A stretch of 13,302 nucleotides of DNA, from NCBI GenBank assembly GCA_964467005.1, contig CAYXPI010000099.1, forward strand, positions 1 to 13,302. Reading direction: 5' to 3'. The position numbers and the translations under genes were made by a program. The stretch is from Thermohalobaculum sp964467005 (GTDB lineage: Bacteria; Pseudomonadota; Alphaproteobacteria; Rhodobacterales; Rhodobacteraceae). Of this stretch, positions 1-7,155 are shown piece by piece (position 1 is the first letter of the stretch; the number at the start of each line of letters is the position of its first letter). The notes under the pieces are model-generated. The model did not search any database, was not told where the DNA came from, and was given only the letters and a program-made list of their open reading frames with translations.

Positions 1-418
1 TGAAGGGCACGTCGAGGATCCGCGCGAGTGTCTGCGCGAGCAGGGTTTTCCCGCAGCCGGTGGGACCGATCAGCAGGATGTTGGATTTCGACAGCTCCAC
101 ATCCGTCGATTTGCCCGCGTGATTGAGCCGCTTGTAGTGGTTGTGCACCGCCACCGACAGCACACGCTTGGCCGTGTCCTGGCCGATCACGTAATCGTCG
201 AGGATCTTGCAGATGTCCCGGGGGGTCGGAACTCCGTCCGACGATTTGACGAGATTGTTCTTCGTCTCCTCCCGGATGATGTCCATGCAGAGCTCGACGC
301 ATTCGTCGCAGATGAACACCGTGGGTCCCGCAATCAGCTTCCGCACCTCGTGCTGGCTCTTGCCGCAGAAGGAGCAGTAGAGCGTGCTCTTGTTGTCGGA
401 ACCGCTGTTTTTCGTCAT
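1..418 (-). CDS. clpX: ATP-dependent Clp protease ATP-binding subunit ClpX, 5' part
   Basis: This is the N-terminal 139 residues of ClpX; the gene runs off the left edge. ClpX is a cytoplasmic AAA+ unfoldase that recognises tagged substrates and feeds them to ClpP. The amino-terminal zinc-binding domain is visible, with Cys15, Cys18, Cys37 and Cys40 in a C-x2-C...C-x2-C pattern. It is followed by the conserved DDYVIGQDTAKRVLSVAVHN segment and a Walker A motif, GPTGCGKT, at residues 118-125. Walker B, the sensor residues and the pore loops lie outside the window. The ATG at 418 has GGGAG about 8 bases upstream and gives the usual ClpX N-terminus. It lies downstream of clpP on the same strand across a 132-bp gap, the usual clpP-clpX order. 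The family call is very secure. Confidence 0.97.
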   Translation of the reverse strand, partial: MTKNSGSDNKSTLYCSFCGKSQHEVRKLIAGPTVFICDECVELCMDIIREETKNNLVKSSDGVPTPRDICKILDDYVIGQDTAKRVLSVAVHNHYKRLNHAGKSTDVELSKSNILLIGPTGCGKTLLAQTLARILDVPF

Positions 419-499
419 TCCAGTCTCCCGGCGGGGTCGCCCGCCGTTGTTACCCGGGCATCGTAAAGCTTTGGTAGCCGTCGAATCTCGCGTCCATCG

Positions 500-528
500 A
501 GGCTAGCCCCTGGACGAAACCTTGTCAC
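500..528 (-). promoter_or_regulatory. Possible sigma70-type promoter for clpX
   Basis: In the clpP-clpX gap the minus strand reads GTGACA (523-528), a 17-base spacer, then TAGCCT (500-505). The first hexamer matches TTGACA at 5 of 6 positions, while the -10 matches TATAAT at only 3 of 6. Transcription would start near 493, giving a leader of about 75 bases. The 8-bp palindrome GGCTAGCC (501-508) overlaps the -10. This would let clpX be transcribed apart from clpP. It is pattern matching by eye only. Confidence 0.35.
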
Positions 529-550
529 TAAGCGCCGTCGCCGCGCATCG

Positions 551-1177
551 TCAAGCCTCCGGGAGGGGGTCGCGCTGGGTGACGATGTCGTCGATGTGCC
601 CCCACTCCTTGGCCTCCTCCGGGGTCATGAAGCGGTCGCGCTCCAGCGCGGATTCCACCGCCTCCATCGTCTGGCCGGAGTGATGCACGTAAATCTGGTT
701 GAGCCGGCGCTTGATCTTCAGCGTCTGCTCGGCGTGGATCATGATGTCCGTCGCCTGGCCCTGATAGCCGCCCGAGGGCTGGTGCACCATGATCTGGCTG
801 TTGGGGAGCGAGAGGCGCATGCCCTTCTCGCCGGCGATCAGCAGAAGCGAGGCCGCGGACGCGGCCTGGCCGACGCAGAGGGTCGACACCTTGGGGCGGA
901 TGTACTGCATCGTGTCGTAGATCGAGAGCCCAGAGGTCACCACGCCGCCCGGGCTGTTGATGTACATCGCGACCTCTTTCTTGGGGTTGTCGGCCTCGAG
1001 GAAGAGGAGCTGCGCCACGATGAGCGTCGACATCCCGTCATGGATCGGGCCCGAGACGAAGATGATCCGCTCTTTGAGGAGCCGCGAGAAGATGTCGTAG
1101 GACCGCTCGCCGCGCGAGGTCTGTTCGACCACAATGGGCACGAGCGTGTTCATGTAGGTGTCGATGGGATCGCGCAT
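551..1177 (-). CDS. clpP: ATP-dependent Clp protease proteolytic subunit ClpP
   Basis: ClpP is the cytoplasmic serine peptidase that forms a double-heptamer barrel and degrades substrates delivered by ClpX or ClpA. The 208-residue product is family length. The catalytic triad is complete: Ser107 in GQAASAAS, His132 in MVHQPSGG and Asp181 in ERDRFMTPEEA. Their spacings (25 and 49 residues) match the E. coli enzyme. The INSPGG oxyanion strand is at residues 73-78. I chose the ATG at 1177 because it gives the typical alphaproteobacterial start MRDPIDTYMNTLVP and has AGG 8 bases upstream. Upstream in-frame starts at 1195 and 1213 would add 6 or 12 atypical residues (MRRSSDMRQAQR). The next gene on this strand is clpX, its partner. 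The call is secure; only the start is slightly uncertain. Confidence 0.97.
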   Translation of the reverse strand: MRDPIDTYMNTLVPIVVEQTSRGERSYDIFSRLLKERIIFVSGPIHDGMSTLIVAQLLFLEADNPKKEVAMYINSPGGVVTSGLSIYDTMQYIRPKVSTLCVGQAASAASLLLIAGEKGMRLSLPNSQIMVHQPSGGYQGQATDIMIHAEQTLKIKRRLNQIYVHHSGQTMEAVESALERDRFMTPEEAKEWGHIDDIVTQRDPLPEA

Positions 1178-1474
1178 GCGCTGGGCCTGCCTCATGTCTG
1201 AGCTTCGCCGCATCCGCGGCCTTTGCCTGAGTCCTAATCACTCACCCAAAGTGCGGCAAGCGCGTGCGGTCGACGATTTTTCTCAAGGGTCGAGGATCGC
1301 CGCGTCCCGTGGCGAGATGACGCCGCCCGCGCGGCGCGGCGTGCCTCATTTGGGGCAAGGCGCGCGCGCTGACCGGGCTGTCACGATATGTGATGACGGG
1401 CCGCGCGGGGCGGGATTGCGAGCCTCGCCCAGGGCCCGATATGCCGCAGCGAAAGAGCAATCTTCGGAGTGCCC
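1178..1474. other. Divergent intergenic region clpP / alcohol dehydrogenase
   Basis: About 297 bases without a convincing gene; open frames crossing it have no family-like sequence. It must carry the promoters of clpP (minus) and of the dehydrogenase (plus). For the plus strand there is only a weak candidate: TTGCGA (1416-1421), an 18-base spacer and TATGCC (1440-1445). Upstream of that is a short dyad in an AT-rich patch, TCAC-GATAT-GTGA (1381-1393), which could be an operator but has only 4-base arms. I see no tRNA-like or terminator-like structure. Confidence 0.4.
1231..1259 (-). promoter_or_regulatory. Possible sigma70-type promoter for clpP
   Basis: Minus strand: TTGCCG (1254-1259), a 17-base spacer, then TAGGAC (1231-1236). 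This is 4 of 6 against TTGACA and 3 of 6 against TATAAT. The start point would be near 1224, with a 46-base leader to the clpP ATG. A heat-shock type -35 (CTTGAGA, 1281-1287) lies just upstream, but I see no matching RpoH -10 at the right distance. Confidence 0.3.
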
Positions 1475-2632
1475 ATGAGCGCGTTCGCCATGCCCGCCGT
1501 GCCGCCGATCCTCTGCCAGCCTGGGGGGCTCGGCGTCCTCGGCGCCCTGGCCGCCGAGATGGCCCCGCCGGGGCGGATCGCGCTGGTGATCGACGGGTTT
1601 CTGGCCGGCCAATCCGCCGGTGCGGCGGCGCGTGCGGCTCTGGCCGGGGCCGGGTTTGCGCTCACGGTCTTCGAGGTGAGGGGTGGGGAGCCCGGGGCCG
1701 ACACCTTGCGCGCCGCGGTGGATGCGGTCCGGGGCGCGGATCTCGTGGTGGGCCTCGGCGGCGGATCGGCGCTCGACATGGCAAAGGCGGCGGCCGCGCT
1801 GGCTCCGGACCCGGGCGACCCCGTGGCCTTTGCCTGCGGCGCCCGGCCGCTGCCCCGCGCGGGCGTCCCGCGCCTTCTCGTGCCCAGCACCGCGGGCACG
1901 GGCGCCGAAAGCTCGTCCACCGCCATTTTCACCGGGCCGGCGGGCCGCAAGCTCTGGATCTGGGGGCAGGCGCTCAAGGCCGACCGCATCCTGCTCGATC
2001 CCGAGCTCACGCTCACCAAGCCCGCCTTGCTCACCGCCGTCTGCGGGATGGACGCCTTCGTTCACGCGTTCGAGGCCGCGACCAATAGACACACGCATCC
2101 GGGCGCGCAGGTCTACGCTCACGCGGCCCTTCGCCTCATCGCGCCGGCGCTGCCGCGGGCGGTGGCGGCGCCGGACGATCTCGCGGCGCGGGCGGATCTC
2201 CTCCTCGGCGCCTGCTATGCGGGGGTCGCCATCGACGCGGCCGGCACGGCCATCGCCCACACGGTCAGCCACGCGCTCGCGGGGCTCGTGCCCGTGGGCC
2301 ACGGCCACGCGACCGCGCTTGCCTTCGAGGCGACCCTGCCCTGGCTGGTGGAGGCACGCACGCCCGACCTCGCCGCGGCCGCGGCGGCCCTGGGACTGAC
2401 CGAGTGCGCGGAGCTTCCCGCCTTCGTGTCGGATCTCGTCGATCGGGCGCGGATTCCGCGGCGGCTCCCGGGCGTCACGATTTCGGCCTCCGCACTCGCC
2501 GCCGAGATGCGCGCCGACGAGCATGCGCCGATGCGCCGCGCCACCGTCCGCGAGGTGACGGACGCCGATCTCGAGCGCTTTGCCCGCCTTCTGGCCGCCT
2601 TTTCGGACCAGCCGGCGCCCGCGCCCGCCTGA
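1475..2632 (+). CDS. Iron-containing alcohol dehydrogenase
   Basis: A 385-residue member of the iron-dependent (group III) alcohol dehydrogenases, soluble enzymes that interconvert alcohols and aldehydes or ketones with NAD(P). The nucleotide-binding GGGS motif is at residues 95-98, followed by ALDMAK, and PSTAGTGAE follows further on. The metal ligands line up with those of E. coli FucO: Asp193 and His197 (DAFVH), His262 (AHTVSH) and His276 (VGHG), with His266 in the place of the conserved active-site histidine. Length is normal and no key residue is missing, so it should be active. The ATG at 1475 has GGAG 5 bases upstream; an in-frame GTG at 1469 overlaps that ribosome site and is less likely. 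The substrate cannot be read from sequence. The 123-bp gap to the next gene makes an operon with it uncertain. Confidence 0.93.
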   Translation: MSAFAMPAVPPILCQPGGLGVLGALAAEMAPPGRIALVIDGFLAGQSAGAAARAALAGAGFALTVFEVRGGEPGADTLRAAVDAVRGADLVVGLGGGSALDMAKAAAALAPDPGDPVAFACGARPLPRAGVPRLLVPSTAGTGAESSSTAIFTGPAGRKLWIWGQALKADRILLDPELTLTKPALLTAVCGMDAFVHAFEAATNRHTHPGAQVYAHAALRLIAPALPRAVAAPDDLAARADLLLGACYAGVAIDAAGTAIAHTVSHALAGLVPVGHGHATALAFEATLPWLVEARTPDLAAAAAALGLTECAELPAFVSDLVDRARIPRRLPGVTISASALAAEMRADEHAPMRRATVREVTDADLERFARLLAAFSDQPAPAPA

Positions 2633-2755
2633 CACGCCAGAGGCACGCGCCGGCCGGGTTCTGCCACATTTCTTCCAGAATTCGCCTCATTCCCTCCGTG
2701 TCACACGCTCAGATTGCGCTCAAGGTCGAGCGAAGGGTCGGGTGGCGGGTGCGCG

Positions 2756-3214
2756 ATGTCGAAGGTGTTGCAGGTTTTGGCGGTGGCGGGGCTCGTGGCT
2801 GGCGTGTCCAGCCTCGGAGACCCGTCTGGCCCTGCGATCGACCGGGACGCCGCGCTTCTCGACGGGTACGACCCCGTCACCTACCAGCTCGGCGACGGCC
2901 CTGAGCCCGGCAAGGAGACCATTCACGAGACGGTCGACGGCGTGGTGGTGCTCTTCGCCTCCGAAGCGAATCGCGCGAAGTTCATTGTCGCACCCGATCT
3001 CTTCATGCCGGCTTACGATGGCCATTGCGCCTATGGTGTGACGCAAGGGGAGCGCATCGACAGCGACCCCCTGGTGTGGCGAATGGTGAACGGCCGGCTG
3101 CACGTGTTCTTCGACCACGGCATCCGCAGCATGTGGGTGCTCGAGGAGCCGGGGAACAAGGCGCTGGCGGATCGGCTGTGGCGTGAGGCGGACAGGGGCG
3201 GCTCCGGGTTCTGA
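2756..3214 (+). CDS. Exported YHS domain-like protein
   Basis: A 152-residue protein. The N-terminus (Lys3, then hydrophobic residues about 4-17) looks like a signal peptide, so the product is probably periplasmic. The rest resembles the YHS-domain proteins of proteobacteria: LLDGYDPVTY near residues 34-43, then a beta-rich segment ending in FASEANRAKF, then YDGHCAYGVTQG at 87-98, and a closing VNGRLHVFFD strand. YHS domains are thought to bind metals in some contexts, but the role of this exported type is unknown. There is one cysteine (Cys91). I chose the ATG at 2756 because it begins the signal peptide; an upstream TTG at 2714 would add 14 unlikely residues. The ribosome site is weak. It sits 36 bp before the histidine kinase gene on the same strand, so the two may be cotranscribed. 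Confidence 0.8.
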   Translation: MSKVLQVLAVAGLVAGVSSLGDPSGPAIDRDAALLDGYDPVTYQLGDGPEPGKETIHETVDGVVVLFASEANRAKFIVAPDLFMPAYDGHCAYGVTQGERIDSDPLVWRMVNGRLHVFFDHGIRSMWVLEEPGNKALADRLWREADRGGSGF

Positions 3215-3250
3215 GGAGCGCAGCGGCCCCGAGGCGCGAGAGGGGCGAGT

Positions 3251-5185
3251 GTGGGCACAGGCGTGCGGGTGATCAACTGGACTGTGAAGTCCAAGCTCTT
3301 CGCGGCGGTGGTGCCCCTGGTCGTCGCCGTTCTGCTCGGCGTGACGGTGGCGGGGCATCTGCGCACCCATGGCGAAGCGATCCACCGGATCGACCGCAAG
3401 CTCTCCCATCTCGCGCTCAGCCAAGCGCTTGTCCTCTCCCGGGCGATGATGACCCCGGACCCCGAGGTGCTGACGCTGACGGCGGCCGGCCTCCTCTCGG
3501 ACACCGACGTCGTCTATGTCGAGATCTCCGGGGCGGACGGGACTACGCTGGTGCGCATTGGCGAGCCGGAGGCGGCGGACGCGGTGCGGGCCCGGGCGAT
3601 CCGTCGGTTCGGGGAGAATGCGGCGCCCTCCTCCGGCAGCCTCACCATCGGGGTGACCTACGCCCATGCGGATGCCGCGCTCGAGGCCGGGCTCTGGCGC
3701 TCGGTCACCATCTCGGGCCTGGCGATGCTCACCCTCCTCTTCGGCGGGTATCTGGCCTTCCGTCAGTTCGTGTCCCAGCCCTTGCACCGGCTCCAGGCGG
3801 CGATCACGCGCTGGCGCCTGGGAGAGGCGGTGCCGCGGCCGTCCGACATGTCGTCGGACGAGATCGGCCGTCTCGCCGCCGCGTTCCACGATCTGCAGGA
3901 GCTCCGCGAGGCCCGCGAGGCGGAGCTCGAGGCGGTGAAGCGGGATCTCGAGCGGCATGTGGACGAGCGCACCGCCGCGCTCCGCCGGGCCCGCGACGAG
4001 GCGGAGGCCGCCAACCGGGCGAAGGCCGATTTCCTGGCCGCGATGTCGCACGAGATCCGCACGCCGATGAACGCGATCCTCGGCATGGCGCAGATGCTTT
4101 CGGAGGAGGCGCGGGACGACGCGCAATCCTTCAAGATCGACACCATCCTCTCCTGCGGCCGGAGCCTCATGGACCTTCTGAGCGACATCCTGGATTTCTC
4201 CAAGATCGATGCGGGCCGCATGGAGCTCAATGAGGCCGAGACCGATCTCGACGCGCTGGTGCGCGATCTCCACGCGCTCTGGCGGCCCCTCGGCACGGCC
4301 AAGGGCCTCCTCGTGACCCTGTCGATGGAGGGGCCGCGGCCCGAGCGCTTGATCTTCGATGCCGTGAAGCTCCGCCAATGCGTCTCCAACCTCGTCTCCA
4401 ACGCGGTGAAGTTCACGGATGAGGGCGAGGTGCATCTGGCGCTTCGGGCCGAGCCGATCCAGCCCGGGCGCTGGCGGGTCTCGGTCTCGGTGCGCGACAC
4501 CGGCATCGGCATCCCGCCCGAGGCGCGCGACAAGCTGGGCGAGCCCTTCACCCAGGTGGACGCCTCGAGCCTCCGCCGCTTCGGCGGCACGGGGCTCGGC
4601 CTCGCGATCACGCGGCGCTATGCGGAAATGATGGGCGGCGCGCTCCGCTTCGAGAGCGAGGAGGGCGTGGGCTCGGTCTTCGAGGTGTCGTTCGAGGCGG
4701 CCGAGGCCGCGGCGGCGGGGTCCCGTCCTCAAGCCGGGTCGGCCGCTGCGGCCGAAAGTGCGACGCCGGATCTCACGGGCACGAGCGTTCTCGTGGTCGA
4801 CGATGTGGAGACCAACCGGTTCGTCGCCCGGATGATGCTGGCGCCCACCGGCGCGCGGCTCCTCGAGGCGGCGGACGGACAGGCGGCGCTCGCCCTTCTC
4901 GAGCGGGAGCCGATCGACCTCGTGCTCCTCGATCTCCACATGCCGGTGCTCGACGGCCTCGGCACCATCCACCGCATTCGGGCGATGGCTGGGCCCAACG
5001 CGGATGTGGAGGTGGTGGCCTTGACGGCGGATGCCCGGGAGGACCGCCGCGCCGAGCTCGCGCGCCTCGGCGTCGAGGGCTATGTGGTGAAACCCGTGGC
5101 GATCGACGCGCTGGTGGCCGCGGTCGTCGCGGCCCTGGCGCGCCGGCGGGTGCCGGCCCGGCCCGCGGCCGCCCTCCGCGCCTGA
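3251..5185 (+). CDS. Membrane-bound hybrid histidine kinase with receiver domain
   Basis: A 644-residue inner-membrane sensor kinase. In order: transmembrane helix about 16-35; a periplasmic part of about 115 residues (36-150) with no domain I recognise; helix about 151-170; a HAMP-like linker to about 225; a coiled coil to about 258; HisKA with phosphoacceptor His267 in FLAAMSHEIRTPMN; HATPase with N-box Asn384, DTGIGIP at 416-422 and GGTGLGLAI at 445-453; and a receiver domain (about 511-630) with acidic pair Asp517-Asp518, phosphoacceptor Asp561, Thr592 and Lys614. All catalytic residues are present. There is no HPt domain and no DNA-binding response regulator in the window, so the phosphoryl group must pass to an unlinked HPt protein. 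The GTG at 3251 has AGGGG 5 bases upstream. The gene ends 7 bp from the convergent TIGR02186 gene. The signal is unknown; the adjacent YHS protein is a candidate partner. Confidence 0.95.
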   Translation: MGTGVRVINWTVKSKLFAAVVPLVVAVLLGVTVAGHLRTHGEAIHRIDRKLSHLALSQALVLSRAMMTPDPEVLTLTAAGLLSDTDVVYVEISGADGTTLVRIGEPEAADAVRARAIRRFGENAAPSSGSLTIGVTYAHADAALEAGLWRSVTISGLAMLTLLFGGYLAFRQFVSQPLHRLQAAITRWRLGEAVPRPSDMSSDEIGRLAAAFHDLQELREAREAELEAVKRDLERHVDERTAALRRARDEAEAANRAKADFLAAMSHEIRTPMNAILGMAQMLSEEARDDAQSFKIDTILSCGRSLMDLLSDILDFSKIDAGRMELNEAETDLDALVRDLHALWRPLGTAKGLLVTLSMEGPRPERLIFDAVKLRQCVSNLVSNAVKFTDEGEVHLALRAEPIQPGRWRVSVSVRDTGIGIPPEARDKLGEPFTQVDASSLRRFGGTGLGLAITRRYAEMMGGALRFESEEGVGSVFEVSFEAAEAAAAGSRPQAGSAAAAESATPDLTGTSVLVVDDVETNRFVARMMLAPTGARLLEAADGQAALALLEREPIDLVLLDLHMPVLDGLGTIHRIRAMAGPNADVEVVALTADAREDRRAELARLGVEGYVVKPVAIDALVAAVVAALARRRVPARPAAALRA

Positions 5186-5192
5186 CGCGGGC

Positions 5193-5951
5193 TCAGGGGA
5201 AGAAAATGCGGAAGAAGGCGGAGGCCAGCCACCCCGCCGCGAGCGCGACCGCGATGGAGAGGAGGCCGTAGGCCAGGCTCTGCTCCTGCGCCATGCGGTA
5301 GATCCAGCGCTCGAGCCCCTCCTTGCGGACCGCGACCGTTTCCTCCGCGATGTCGATGACCTGTCCGTCCCTCACCAGAAACACACGTGCGCTGTAATCG
5401 CCCTCGACGAGGGTGGTGGGCAGCGTGATGGAGGTGCTGAAGAGGGTGTCGCGCGTCACCTCGACCGAGCCCGGACGCTCCACATAGAGCCCGGCGGCCC
5501 GACGCAGCCGGATGACGGCGCGGCGATACTCCTCCGGGTAGCGCTCGGCCTGGGCGTCGCCGATCAGGCGCACCGCGTGGTTGATCCCGATCCTGTGGCG
5601 GAGATCGTCGGTGTGGCTGAGCGCGTCGGAGAGAGGCCGGGTGCTGGCGACGGCGTAGAAGGTGGGGGCCGCGTCCACCTGCACCCCCTGATCGTTCACC
5701 CAGATGCCGAACTGTCGGGTCTTCTGGCGCACGATCACCGGCGCCGAGGGGCCGGTGAGGGAGACGATGATGTCGAGTTGGCCCTCCGGCACGGGCGCGA
5801 TCCGCTTGATCGCGCCGTAGACGAAGATCTCCGAGCCGTCGAAGCCGGTGGTGATCGCCACCCGGGTTTGGCTGAGGGCCGCCAGCACCTCCTCGCCCCG
5901 GGCGGGGGCGAGCGCGAGGAGCGCGAGGAGGAGTGCGACCGCGCCCCTCAT
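5193..5951 (-). CDS. TIGR02186 family (Alph_Pro_TM) membrane-anchored protein
   Basis: A 252-residue protein with an N-terminal signal peptide (about 1-19, Ala/Leu-rich, ending ARG-EE), a long extracytoplasmic region and one C-terminal transmembrane helix (about 226-247) before a short tail. The beta-rich body, including ITTGFDGSEIFVYGAI, SLTGP, VRQKTRQFGIWVN and TLVEGDYSARVFLV, matches my knowledge of the alphaproteobacterial TIGR02186/PF09608 family of unknown function, often encoded beside TauE-type permeases. The start ATG (5949-5951) overlaps the tauE stop as ATGA, and there is no strong ribosome site of its own, so it is probably translated by coupling to tauE. It may be a periplasmic accessory or receptor part of that exporter; this is inferred from linkage only. 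The frame stays open upstream to 7079, but that part is the shadow of tauE. Confidence 0.87.
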   Translation of the reverse strand: MRGAVALLLALLALAPARGEEVLAALSQTRVAITTGFDGSEIFVYGAIKRIAPVPEGQLDIIVSLTGPSAPVIVRQKTRQFGIWVNDQGVQVDAAPTFYAVASTRPLSDALSHTDDLRHRIGINHAVRLIGDAQAERYPEEYRRAVIRLRRAAGLYVERPGSVEVTRDTLFSTSITLPTTLVEGDYSARVFLVRDGQVIDIAEETVAVRKEGLERWIYRMAQEQSLAYGLLSIAVALAAGWLASAFFRIFFP

Positions 5952-6862
5952 CCGACCGGGCTCGACAGGCTGAAGGGCTCCTCCGGCGTCGAGACGAGGT
6001 CGATCCCGAGCTTCACGCACACCGCGAGGACGAGGACCGCCAGGAGGATCCGGAGCTGCTCGGCTTTGAGCCTGGGCCCGAGGCGCACGCCGATCTGGGT
6101 GCCGACGACCCCGCCGACGAGAAGGAGGACAGCGAGCACCGCGTCCACGGTCTGGTTGGCGATGGCGTGCATGAGCGTCGTCGCCCCGGTCACGAACATG
6201 ATCTGGAAGAGCGAAGTGCCGACCACCACCACGGTCGCCATGCCGAGGAGGTAGATCATGGCGGGCACCATGATGAAGCCGCCGCCTACGCCCATGATCG
6301 CGGCCAAGATGCCAACGAGGAGCCCCACCAGGAAAGGCGGGATCGCGCTGATATAGAGATTGGAGGCCCGGAAGCGCATCTTGAAAGGCAAGCCGTGGAG
6401 CCAACCATGCCGCCGCCGGGGCGGGCGCGCCACGCCCTTCCGGCTCCGCCGGAGCGCCTGCACGCTCTCGATCAGCATGAGCCCGCCGACAATGCCGAGG
6501 AACACCACGTAGCAGAGGGAGACCAGAAGCTCGACCTGCCCCACCGTGCGCAGCCAGGCGAAAAGCTGCACCCCGATGGCCGAGCCCACGAGGCCGCCGG
6601 CGAGGAGCACGAGCCCCATCTTGAAGTCCACCGTCCGCCGCCGCCAATGGGAGAGGACGCCCGAGAAGGACGAGGCGACGATCTGGTTCGCCTCCGTCGC
6701 CACCGCGACCGCGGGCGGGATGCCGATGAGGATGAGGAGCGGCGTCATCAAGAACCCGCCGCCCACGCCGAAGAGTCCGGACAACAGGCCGACGCCTCCG
6801 CCGAGCCCGAGGAGGAGGAAGGCGTTCACCGACACTTCGGCAATGGGAAGGTAGATGTTCAT
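5948..6862 (-). CDS. TauE/SafE family sulfite exporter-like permease
   Basis: A 304-residue polytopic inner-membrane protein of the TauE/SafE family (PF01925), whose members are proposed to move sulfite, sulfoacetate or related anions. The two-fold internal repeat typical of the family is plain: FGVGGGFLMTP at residues 31-41 and MGVGGGFIMVP at 190-200, each starting a half of several hydrophobic helices. The halves are joined by a basic cytoplasmic loop (about 137-165, rich in Arg/Lys). I chose the ATG at 6862, which has a G-run about 9 bases upstream; the frame is open for 44 more codons but that sequence is not protein-like. It is first in a two-gene unit with the TIGR02186 gene (4-base overlap). 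Substrate is not determinable here, and no sulfur-metabolism gene is nearby. Confidence 0.92.
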   Translation of the reverse strand: MNIYLPIAEVSVNAFLLLGLGGGVGLLSGLFGVGGGFLMTPLLILIGIPPAVAVATEANQIVASSFSGVLSHWRRRTVDFKMGLVLLAGGLVGSAIGVQLFAWLRTVGQVELLVSLCYVVFLGIVGGLMLIESVQALRRSRKGVARPPRRRHGWLHGLPFKMRFRASNLYISAIPPFLVGLLVGILAAIMGVGGGFIMVPAMIYLLGMATVVVVGTSLFQIMFVTGATTLMHAIANQTVDAVLAVLLLVGGVVGTQIGVRLGPRLKAEQLRILLAVLVLAVCVKLGIDLVSTPEEPFSLSSPVG

Positions 6863-7155
6863 CCGCACACACCCCCAATAGCCGCTGATACCGGCGCCCG
6901 GGCCCGACTTCCAGCGCCACGGCCCGGCGCGCCGTGGAACCAAGCGCCGCAGGGCGCGCCGGGGGCCGAGCGTGGCCGATCCGCAACGCCTCATCCGGCG
7001 TTCGATGGCGGATTAACCCAGGATTAACCCGGGGCTGCAAGCCTTCGAGATCGAACGGAGCCTCGCTCGCACGCCGCACCGGCCCAGGTCGGGACGCCCC
7101 GCGCGCAGGCCAAGGAGAGGACGCGCCCGTGCGACGCTGATACGGCGACGGTGAT
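6863..7155. other. Divergent intergenic region tauE / metalloprotease gene
   Basis: About 293 bases with no supported gene. It must hold promoters for both flanking genes. It contains the TTAA-N7-TTAAC box (7013-7028), a perfect inverted repeat CCACGGC-N7-GCCGTGG (6917-6937) about 55 bases upstream of tauE, and a strong ribosome-site-like AAGGAGAGG (7112-7120) leading into a three-codon frame. I could not find a convincing -35/-10 pair for either side. Confidence 0.45.
7013..7028 (+). promoter_or_regulatory. CtrA-type binding box TTAA-N7-TTAAC
   Basis: The sequence TTAACCCAGGATTAAC contains TTAA (7013-7016), seven bases, then TTAAC (7024-7028). This is an exact match to the consensus for CtrA, the alphaproteobacterial response regulator of cell-cycle, flagellar and gene-transfer-agent genes. 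It also appears as two copies of GGATTAACCC (7010-7019 and 7021-7030) spaced 11 bases apart, about one helical turn. I noticed no other TTAA in the window. It lies about 128 bases before the metalloprotease start and about 151 before tauE, so either may be the target. Confidence 0.5.

Noticed and set aside
1281..1287. CTTGAGA resembling a heat-shock (RpoH) -35 upstream of clpP
   Set aside because: No CCCAT-like -10 lies 13-17 bases downstream on the same strand, so a heat-shock promoter is not supported.
1346..2635. A 429-codon minus-strand frame antisense to the alcohol dehydrogenase
   Set aside because: Gly/Arg-rich product without domains; the dehydrogenase on the other strand has all metal ligands and NAD-binding motifs.
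2720..4972. A 750-codon open frame on the minus strand, antisense to the YHS and kinase genes
   Set aside because: Its product is rich in Arg, His, Asp and Gly with no recognisable domain, membrane pattern or motif. The plus-strand genes under it have complete, ordered family motifs. Long antisense frames are a normal effect of third-position GC bias.
6917..6937. Perfect inverted repeat CCACGGC-N7-GCCGTGG upstream of tauE as an operator
   Set aside because: Seven-base GC-rich arms with short loops are expected many times by chance in a window of this composition, and no regulator gene is nearby to support it.
5933..7027. A 364-codon plus-strand open frame over tauE
   Set aside because: His/Asp/Glu/Arg-rich low-complexity product, antisense to clear TauE membrane helices; a shadow frame.
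5193..7079. A 628-codon minus-strand frame that might be taken as a fusion protein ending in TIGR02186
   Set aside because: The part upstream of 5951 is Arg/Pro/Ala-rich noise lying over tauE in another frame. The TIGR02186 signal peptide starts exactly at the ATG overlapping the tauE stop.
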